Assembly: GCF_000002865.3 (NCBI RefSeq)
Contig: NW_001865039.1
Coordinates: 951,850 to 1,015,849 of the forward strand
Reading direction: 5' to 3'
Length of the DNA: 64,000 bases
Source: Monosiga brevicollis MX1
Lineage: Eukaryota > Opisthokonta > Choanoflagellata > Craspedida > Salpingoecidae
Positions within the stretch are counted from its first letter, which is position 1, and every line of letters starts with the position of its first letter. The translations under genes and the position numbers were made by a program. Below, piece after piece: positions 56,224 through 64,000 of this stretch. The notes under the pieces are model-generated. The model saw nothing but the letters and a program-made list of their open reading frames with translations. It did no database searches and was not told where the DNA came from.

Positions 56224-58639
56224 ATGTCGCGAGCGGCAAAGCAGCGGATTCTGGCGGCTGGGGCGGCCTGGTATGCCGAGCAGGAGGGGCGGGGTGTGGA
56301 TACTCAAACCCGTGAGGATGATGCTAGCGGTGGGTATCAACTTGGCTTACATGGGGGTGGGGACAGAGCTCAACCGCTCTCTCCACCTCTCGGCGTCTTC
56401 CTGCCAACCTTATAGTTCTCACATGCCACCGGGGCTGAACACCAACAAACAGTGCCCACAGAACTGCACACCCTGGCCGATGCACTGTATGCACAGATGG
56501 AGAAGACGGATCCAACACTGGACACCCTGTATCAGCCGCCCTCCACATCGCTGGTAGGCACTGGCTCAGTCTGGTGTCGATTTAAACATGGCAATGGCGG
56601 CTCGCTCATGCCACACCCTGCTGCAGAGCACGGCAAGCTCGACCTCGGAGGGACAGGATCAGAGTGCATCCGAGGGTAAGAAAAAGTACAAGTGGAGCAC
56701 GTCGCTTGATCGACAGTACAAATTTGATGCGCGCCGTGCCTACATGCGCCGCGCGCTCGGCGATCTTGATTGGTCCAAGGGTATCATTGGTGTCGAGCGC
56801 TCCGCCGCTGGTGCTGAGGTTGGTCGTGCGCGAGGAACAGGGGCTTTGTTGACCTTGAGTGGTGTTGGCGTCTGTAACAATCTGGCTGCCTACTCAAGCT
56901 TGTGCCACTGCTCTTGGGTGGAGATGCAGGGTGTTTTCTTCATCGAGACACAAGAAGGTTCCATGGTTCTTAAAGGTTCGCGTAACCTAGCGGCGGAATG
57001 CTTCGCCTCCATGTTGGCAGTGCGCCTTGGCGTCTATAGCCCCCCCTGGCGCGTGATTGCCATCAAATCGGCGTACGTCGAATGGTCTCCATACTATTTC
57101 AGATACTGCACAGCATGCCCGACCGTCTGATTTTTCGTTTGCATTCGTGTCTGCCATGTATCAACCTGCTGTTTTCAACGTCCAGTGAGGGTCGAAGCAT
57201 GCTGCACCACCTGGGTAACCTTGACCCCATGGGCCGTGTCGGCGTCAACATTGGCTCCCAGGTAAGGCTGTTTGGAGATTAGCCAAAAATCTCCCGGTCA
57301 TTGTGACGGAACTGACATTGGTGGCGCTTTTTGGACAGGTATTTGTAGTACTGAAGGGCTTTGCAGCTGGTCAAAATCTTAGCGAAATTGGAGCCGAGGG
57401 CATGGCAGCCATTTTCGGGCGAGTACGTGCTCTGTTCTGAACCCTTCCCCCACCCCTTCCCGACCCCACCTCAAGTAGATGCTGCCTCACAATTCGCCAT
57501 GTTTGTTGGAGTACAGACTGGCTTGACCCCTAGCGGTGAGCAGCGCGTGGCTGAGCTGGCACGCATGCTGATTCTCGACATTCTCATTAACAATGGGGAT
57601 CGTCTTCCCCTTTTATGGGATAACCGGTGCGTGTTCGAGCCCTTACAACTGCCAAGTGTCGCAGGCCCGCTCGTATTAGCCCTGCATCCTTTTATCGCCT
57701 TGCCCAGTCGTTTCCTTTGTTCGCTTTGTGCATCCTGTTTTGCTTGTATAAGCCAGCGCACTTGTTGCTTCTGCTCTCCACGCGCGTCTTTGTCACGGAT
57801 CTCCTTGCGCTTGTTCTTCTTAGCGGGAATCCGGGCAACACGATGTTGGCTCGCTCCAACGGTCATGTTATTGCCATTGACAACGCCATCACGGCCATCA
57901 ACGCCAGCGATTACCCAGAACAGTACCAACAATACCTGGACAAGGTTGATCTGTCTCGTGCCAGATGCCTTTCATCTTCATTTTTGAGCCACAGATGCCG
58001 GATTGGTTAACCCTTTTCCACGCCACGATCTTGACCTTAGGTGCGGGAGTTTGCAGCCAGCTTGACCGAGGCCAACACAGCGGCGCGGATTCTACCAGCT
58101 TGTGAGCGAGTCCGCTCGAAAATCAGGTGCAGACGCTACCCATGCCCCCCCACCCCTTGCTAGTTTGATTTTGTTCGTTTGTTCTTTGGCTTTGGTCTTC
58201 TTCTGGTCGCTGTGTTTGCCTTTTGCTTTCGTTTTGCTTTCTCGGCTGATGGACAACCATGACCAGGGGTGCTCATTGGTAACCACGCACTCACGCGTCT
58301 TGACGCTTGCCCATGCTCAGCGAGTTTACCGGCTATGATCTTGGCACTACCGGCACGCTCAGGCTGCAGGAAGCTCTGGTCTCCGAGGTGGGCACGACCA
58401 TCTAACTGGCATTTCAGCACCCCAGGCTTTACGATACAAACCAAACTCACCCTTCCTGTGTTGTCTCCAAATGGTAGCTGCGCGCTTTGCAAGAGGCAAA
58501 TGCTGTTGATGCAGATGAGCTGCGCGCATGGCAAGCCGCGCTGAGTGCCGTGTCTCCTCCCCTCGTTGGTCTCGGCGCAGTGAACATCGACTTTGTCCTT
58601 GATGTCTGGACTGCCCTGACTCATGCCAGCTCCGACTAG
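56224..58639 (+). CDS. Actin-fragmin-kinase-like protein
   Basis: The conserved core matches the actin-fragmin kinase catalytic family, an atypical protein kinase fold first known from Physarum, where it phosphorylates actin bound to fragmin. The start MSRAAKQRILAAGAAWYAEQ (56224) leads to PTELHTLADALYAQMEKTDP (56450-56520) and KKYKWSTSLDRQYKFDARRA. Then comes the catalytic start MQGVFFIETQEGSMVLKGSR with the probable ATP-binding Lys, NLAAECFASMLAVRLGVYSP, VFVVLKGFAAGQNLSEIGAE, LARMLILDILINNGDRLPLL with the catalytic Asp-Asn pair, and GNPGNTMLARSNGHVIAIDN with a metal-binding Asp. Helical C-terminal exons follow, ending TALTHASSD at 58639. No kelch repeats follow, unlike Physarum AFK. The exon 1-2 junction is ambiguous (two phase-compatible donors near 56300-56327). 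Confidence 0.8.
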
Positions 58640-58763
58640 GCGCACCCTCACCCCATGCATCAGCAGTTGATGCAGGCATCGCAGCAACCTAATTTACCCT
58701 TTCACCGTCAAAAATGTTGTTCACATGTCAGTTTGACGTTACAAAACACGATTGACTGTTTGT

Positions 58764-58803
<40 letters not shown>

Positions 58804-59063
58804 ATATCGATGAGAGATTCACAGCTCTCCAACTGAACTCCACTCGACTCCACACTGAGCGTGGAGGGGGGGATCGGGGGTGCGGTTGCGGTTGCGGTTG
58901 CGGTTGCGGTTGCGGTTGCGGTTGCGGTTGCGGTTGCGGTTGCGGTTGCGGTTGCGGTTGCGGTTGCGGTTGCGGTTGCGGTTGCGGTTGCTGTACGTCT
59001 TGGATTGGGTTACAACAGAAGAGGAGAAAACGGGCATTGCAGAATAAAAAGACCGCTCCAAGG
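58640..59063. promoter_or_regulatory. Upstream region of the SIDT gene with two repeats
   Basis: About 420 bp between same-strand genes. It contains a CA run (58769-58799) and the TTGCGG hexamer array (58881-58991), which ends only about 70 bp before the SIDT start codon and so probably lies in its 5' UTR or core promoter. Confidence 0.6.
58881..58991. repeat. TTGCGG hexanucleotide array, about 18 copies
   Basis: A perfect TTGCGG repeat over about 111 bp. The plus strand has a GG pair every six bases, giving potential for two-tetrad G-quadruplexes. All six frames across it are open and translate as dipeptide repeats, so the long open frames here are artefacts of the repeat. Confidence 0.97.
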
Positions 59064-62000
59064 ATGATGGTGCACAGAAGCACCACGCTCCGCCGCACCT
59101 GCGGTCGGTTTGTGCTTGCGCTGGGCCTTTTCCTGTTGTTGTGGGGGGACCTGGCTCGAGCACAGACGACTGAAGCCATTCGCTTGAGACCGAATGTCAC
59201 CTACGAGTTTACGAACACCACAAATCCCGCCACCGTCTTGTACTATCGCTTCGAGTATAATAGCAGCGAGGGCTACGCACCGCGGATCGCCGCGCAGACG
59301 ACCCGTCAGATCGAGGGTGGGTCACGCACTGCCTTCTGTGAAGACGACCCACAAAGCACACTCATCCCTGACGCGCCATCACCGTGTGTAGGTTCAGTAG
59401 GGTTTTCCGTGGTCCAACCGTGCACTCTCAACTCGTGGGGTGTGCCCCTTGCCGCCACCAGCTCCTGCTCTTACTTTCAAGGTCTGCCTCCACTCACCTC
59501 AGAAGGCCCAGGCTCGATTTCGCCGTCGTTGCGAGCCCACTCTTGAATCTTGGCCTGCACCCGGGAAACCCGCGACGCTGAGCTGGCTCCGGCTCCCCGC
59601 ATGTATCATGCGAACAATCTCTCATGGTGTGGCGCTTTGCTTTCTAGTGCGCCGTGAAATCTGTTCGATTCAAAGCTGCATGGACAAACAGCCCGACTAT
59701 GCCCCCTTCAGTCTCGCCATTACCAGTTTTTTGGCTGAAAGCTTCAACCTCACCATCGAGCTGCTACAACGCATGCTGACCGTCGGCCAGACACTGACAA
59801 TCGATGTCACACCAAACTCCCCCACCTACTTTCAAGTAACTTTGACGCCGTGCCTCGCAGTTTGATAAACCCTTCAGTGCTCTGAATCGTTCTGGTGCAG
59901 CGCACCAGATCCTCATGCTTCTTGCTTCTGCGCTCCTTAGTTTCAGTTTACGGATGACATTGACTTTGTGCAGATCGAGCTCAACAGCGATGGCAAGGGC
60001 AAGGAGCTCAAAGCCGTTGCTTCAATTCAAAACTCAAGCTGCCCCCTTTATGACCTCCCCAGCAACGTGCGCTCTACTGGAAATGCATATACCCTTTTGG
60101 CTCGTGATTATTGGCCTGCTGACCACGTGCTATCGACCACCCACCCCGTGCGTGCGTTCTGACCTTCACCTAGATTAAATTTGTGGGCTTTCATCAAGAG
60201 TTTACGGAGAAGGGCACCTTCTATATTCGACGCGATGACTTTGGGCCTTCCATCTTCCTGGTTTTACTCGTTGAGCCCAACGAAGAGGACGGCGCCTGCA
60301 ACGAGAATGCGCCCAAGTCCATTGAGATTAGCGTGCATCGCCAATATGAGCTGAGCCACTTCTATCCCGCCCTGCTCTTCCTCTCCATGATGTATTTCGT
60401 GGGACCCTATCTCTTTACCATGGGCATGATCGGATGGGAGGCGGTCTCGGGCCAGGGCTTCAGCGAGCCCACGTATCGCTATATCAACGGTCGCTTTGAA
60501 GCCGTTCGCACGGCAACCCGTGGCTTGCTGCGCACACGCGTGGAGCCTAGAGATGCCAGCACGCATCTACAACTGTCACGCAATGCTCATCGCGGCTACG
60601 GCACCGCCACGGACGGCTCCGAGGCGCCTGCTGCTGCCACTGGGTCCGCTGCCATGCTTCATGCTCTGCGCGACATTGAATCAGAAACGGATCCTGAGCT
60701 CATCACAAGCCCACCGACGGCCGAGGAGCTAGAGGAGTCGCAGTCTGCCTCGACGGCGGCAGCGTCAGCATCGGACGGTACAGCAGTGGAAGGCTCGACC
60801 AAGCGACGACACGTCTCTACCAGCATTGTGCCGTACATCGGTGTGCGGGGGCTGGAATATTTTGACCGGCCCGAATTTACAAAGGACTGGGTCAACCAGC
60901 GCGGCTGGCGTGGGCGCTTCTTTCGAGATCGCGAGCATTTGTTTGTGAACCTTCTGACGCGCAAGCTGCCAGTCGAGCAGGAAAAGAAATTTGCACAATA
61001 CCCCCTATTCATGGTGGTGGTCGTACTCTTCTATGGTCTGCCCGCCATTCAGTTTGCCTTTGAGCAGTTGTCGGCCTTTAATGAAGTCCGTCATCCTGGT
61101 AGAAACCAGATCGGAGATACCCGTTGCTCGATCTTGGTCCCTGCCCAGCTAAGTGTTTTTCTTTTGCCACTGGTAGGGAGACCAGAACCGATGCTTTTTC
61201 AATTTTCGCTGCGTGCATCGTGTGTGGAATTTTTTTGCATTCAACAACATCATTAGCAACGCCGGGTTCGTGCTCGCAACCATGCATATCAAGGCACACG
61301 GCCCGCAACTGGCTGCACCTCACTCTTTACTTGCGCACAATGGCCGCTCCACCTAGTTATGTGACCCTAGGTTGTCTGTTTCTGTTAATTGTGCGGCGCC
61401 GGAGCTTCCACTACCAGCTCGCACGAGAGCAGCAGGAAAGCCCCAAAAAGCCCGACCACGCCTTTGGCGTGCCGCGTCATTGGGGCCTCTTCTTCTCTGT
61501 AGGCCTAGCCATCGTTGCCGAAGGCATTTTCAGTGCCTGTTACCACACGTGTCCAGGCGAACAAGTGTTCCAGTTTGACACTGCAATGAGTGCGTAGTAG
61601 TTTGGCTCCTCTCAAAAAAACAAGACTGATGCACTGTCACCTCTGCTTTGCCTTGAAGCGTTTGATGACTGCATCTGATATGGCCTGCTCGCTTCTCTCG
61701 TGCGTCGTGTCCGCAGTGTACGTCATTTGTGCCATGACGGGTTTGGCGTTGTTTCAGCGTCGCCACAGCGACGTGGTTTGTCGGCCCTATGCGTTTTTTT
61801 TGGCCATGGCCCTCTACGTCTTTGTGGTTGTCTTGGGTAAGAGCGTGGTTGCTGATGCCCCTTGCTGGAAAACGACATGATATCAACTTATGATAGAGTC
61901 ACCCCAGTCGACGGCCTGACGGAAACGATCTGTCGTGTGTGCTCGCTGTGTAGGCGTCTACATTCCATCGCTGTGGTTCTATGTTGTGATTATCCTGCTT

Positions 62001-62935
62001 GCGGTCCCACTCTCCTACTACCTGGTGATCCAGATTTACTACCTCGGCGTTTGGACGTGCTCTTGCCAGTGCGAGAAGCCCGTGTTACCTTGCAGCAGTG
62101 TGGGGGATGAGGTCATGGATGATGGCGATGCTTGGTCCATCGACTCGGATGTTCCGTTCTCGCGCGCACAGCATCAGCCGCATGATGGGATCCGGGGTGT
62201 TGTGCGGCCCTGTCGCTATTGCCTTTCTTGTGGCTTTCGCATGCATTCCCTGTGGCCCCGCCGTCGTCGCCAGGCCGTTATCATCACCATTGTTCTTTGC
62301 CTTACCTGGGCGGTCTTGTTTGCCAGCGTGGCGCTCAACATTTCTGATCGACCCACAGTGTTCTTGGTCCTGGCCATTCTCAACTTGGGAGCTTACGTCA
62401 GTTACTACATCGTCAACAAACTACGACACGGCGAGCGGTTGACCTGGCTCCCAGCAAGTGCCCTGGGTGGCAGTCTTTTGGTTTGGGTGTTTGCGCTCTA
62501 CTTTTTTATATGGCAGCAGTCCAGCTCCTTCTACTATGACGCTGCGGGCAGTCGAACTTTGAACGAGGTGCGAGGCCTGGAAGAATCGGATCGGCTGCAT
62601 GCAAACGCCTGCATCATTGTCCCATGTAGCTTCTTTTGGGCGGGCGTGTATCTCATGCTTGTCACCCTGTCATGCTTCCTTTTGGCCGTATATTCCAACT
62701 CTGGCAGCCCTGTATTTTGCTGGACGTGTTTGACAACCACGATGTTTGGCATTTGCTGTCGGCCTACGGGCTTTTCTTCCAGGCCGTGGCCCTGCTAACC
62801 TTGTACGGGACTGCTGTGTTATGACGTGGGTGAATCGCGCGCTGTGCCCATGACCGCTCACCCTTTGCTTTGCCTGCTTTTCCTAGGGACGACGACCTCA
62901 TCCTGACGCGCCGTTTTGAGATTCATGTTTTCTGA
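59064..62935 (+). CDS. SIDT/SID-1 family multi-pass membrane protein
   Basis: SID-1 of nematodes takes up double-stranded RNA; the related SIDT1/2 and CHUP proteins are linked to RNA or cholesterol transport. The start MMVHRSTTLRRTCGRFVLAL (59064) gives a signal peptide ending near ARAQTT. The extracellular domain has N-glycosylation sites (NVTYEFTNTTNPATVLYYRF). The first membrane helix is HFYPALLFLSMMYFVGPYLF (about 60355), then a long Ser/Ala/Glu-rich loop, YFDRPEFTKDWVNQRGWRGR, and YPLFMVVVVLFYGLPAIQFA. The family core follows over short exons: FNNIISNAGF, GCLFLLIVRRRSFHYQLARE, GVPRHWGLFFSVGLAIVAEG with FSACYHTCPGEQVFQFDTAM, YYIVNKLRHGERLTWLPASA, CILLDVFDNHDVWHLLSAYG and DDDLILTRRFEIHVF. 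The conserved Ser, His and Asp of the CREST-like metal site (SACYH, DNHDVWH) are present. Intact to the stop at 62933-62935. Confidence 0.9.
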
Positions 62936-63384
62936 GCGAGTCTGAATTGGTGTATGCGTGTGTGTGTGTGTGTGTGTTTATTGTGTATTATGAGCACGCG
63001 TGAATTTATCCCGAATTTTAGGGTAATAAACCTCTAATTTTTTTGTCATGAAATGTAGTCACAAAGTCTTGCCGTCGTACGATGTGTGTGTGTCTTTGTG
63101 TGAGCATGTTGTAGACCTCGTATCATGAAATCATGTGTGTACCGGCGTTTCGGGTTTTGCATCAGTCCTTGACGGTGACGGTGCCTGCAAAAGTAACCCA
63201 ATTTAAGAGAACATTATAACCGGTGAAAAGTACAATGATATTGTCAGGCTCCAGCACGTCTGGAGGCCGTCTTTGGGTTGCGAGGAAGCGCGTAGGTTTG
63301 AGGAAGCGTTTTGAGAGAGGTTTGAGAGACGTCCGTCGGAGCGGAGCGAAAGCTTTGGTGGTGTCTTGAGGTCAATTGAACCAG

Positions 63385-63471
63385 CTGCGGTCGGCAAGCA
63401 TTCACAGTGACCAGACCAGGTGCACCGTTAGAATAGCTGTAGAGTCGCTCAATCCCGAGGATAGGGAAAGT
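63385..63471. repeat. 87-bp direct repeat, copy 1
   Basis: Identical to 63535-63621, offset by 150 bp. It begins CTGCGGTCGGCAAGC and ends GAGGATAGGGAAAGT. Confidence 0.93.
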
Positions 63472-63532
63472 CACAAGAGAGCAGAGCACACAGGAGAGCA
63501 AGGGGAAGACAGAATGGCAGAGGGCTTGACGT

Positions 63533-63644
63533 ACCTGCGGTCGGCAAGCATTCACAGTGACCAGACCAGGTGCACCGTTAGAATAGCTGTAGAGTCGCTC
63601 AATCCCGAGGATAGGGAAAGTGCAACTCGTGCCCGACCGCAGGT
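63533..63644. repeat. 87-bp direct repeat, copy 2, bracketed by 12-bp inverted repeats
   Basis: The copy at 63535-63621 is flanked by ACCTGCGGTCGG at 63533-63544 and its exact reverse complement at 63633-63644, making a 112-bp unit with terminal inverted repeats. Copy 1 has the left arm (one base different) but no right arm. Confidence 0.85.
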
Positions 63645-64000
63645 GTCACAACAAAGGGAAACAACAGTAGCCACAAGCTTATTGCCCCAGGGCAGCTGCC
63701 CAGGCATCGTGGGGACCGCGTCACACGCGGTGTTTACTCATGTGACTGCCACGAGGAGGATCAAGCCCAGGGGGTCCAAAAGTAGGTGTCAATGTGTGAG
63801 GTCGTCGTAGCTATGGAATACCAATAGGAAGACCCATAGCGACCGATGCTGAGTGTGTGCGAAAGCAGTGGGAGTGTTCAAATGCGTGGAAGCACGGATT
63901 TGACGCTAACACCCCCCCTCGCCAGCCGGAGCCCCGATCCGGCGAGGATGGTTCAAAGACAAACGGAAGAAATGGCGAAGGCACGCTGAGAACAAAAAGG

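Larger units (their letters stand above)
62936..64000. other. Right-end intergenic region with direct and inverted repeats
   Basis: About 1 kb after the SIDT gene. A GT run occurs near 62958-62977, then AT-rich 3' UTR-like sequence, the 87-bp direct repeats, and a GC-rich stem-loop near 63917-63946. No gene is supported; small frames across the repeats are on both strands and lack motifs. Confidence 0.5.

Noticed and set aside
58752-59546. 264-codon plus-strand frame joining the CA run, the hexamer array and the SIDT first exon
   Set aside because: The upstream part is His-Thr and Cys-Gly repeat translation. The signal peptide begins at the ATG at 59064, so the extension is noncoding.

Overview
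The window is eukaryotic nuclear DNA. Genes are dense on both strands, most are cut by many short GT-AG introns of roughly 80-200 bp, and intergenic spacing is a few hundred bases. Spliced products have clear animal-type relatives: furin-like convertase, C1GALT1-type galactosyltransferase, BTBD10/KCTD20, SIDT/SID-1, CRYL1 and CD2BP2. Some of these are spread over exons of 50-150 bp. Moderately GC-rich codons, compact intron-rich genes and a mix of animal-like and protist-like genes (an actin-fragmin-kinase-type catalytic domain) suggest a choanoflagellate, most likely Monosiga or a relative. That assignment is inference; no rRNA or mitochondrial marker is present.

Layout. 1-7.5 kb: a large minus-strand gene (beta-propeller-like start, helical solenoid, RCC1 repeats) running off the left edge. 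8.1-11.7 kb (+): membrane-anchored furin/kexin-like convertase. 12.2-15.5 kb (-): multi-Myb SNAPC4-like factor with a C-terminal AT-hook. 16.1-17.8 kb (+): intronless protein with a perfect Ala/Glu/Lys-rich 9-residue repeat. 18.3-26.9 kb: three neighbouring secreted proteins (parallel beta-helix, an unrecognised secreted protein, a glycoside-hydrolase-like protein). 27.2-28.5 kb (-): ZIP-like metal transporter. 29.4-31.0 kb (+): FKBP/TPR protein. 31.7-32.4 kb (-): mitochondrial ribosomal protein bL27. 34.0-34.8 kb (-): Ser-rich protein of unknown function. 37.5-40.6 kb (+): core-1 galactosyltransferase-like gene with an N gap that looks like an assembly artefact. 41.1-43.0 kb (+): lambda-crystallin/L-gulonate dehydrogenase. 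43.3-45.4 kb (-): BTBD10/KCTD20. 46.0-47.3 kb (+): BAR protein. 47.7-49.6 kb (-): CD2BP2/Lin1 GYF protein. 50.2-53.6 kb (+): importin alpha. 53.8-55.8 kb (-): CorA/MRS2-type transporter with GMN motif. 56.2-58.6 kb (+): actin-fragmin-kinase-like protein. 59.1-62.9 kb (+): SIDT/SID-1 family membrane protein. The right end carries an 87-bp direct repeat, one copy bracketed by 12-bp inverted repeats.

Most genes are unrelated housekeeping or membrane functions rather than one pathway. Two themes stand out: secretory-pathway proteins (convertase, galactosyltransferase, three secreted proteins, SIDT), and head-to-head pairs whose shared promoters hold long CT/GA or CA tracts. No CRISPR, bacterial operon, tRNA or rRNA was found. 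The most notable single gene is the SID-1 homologue, because choanoflagellates are generally thought to lack canonical RNAi.
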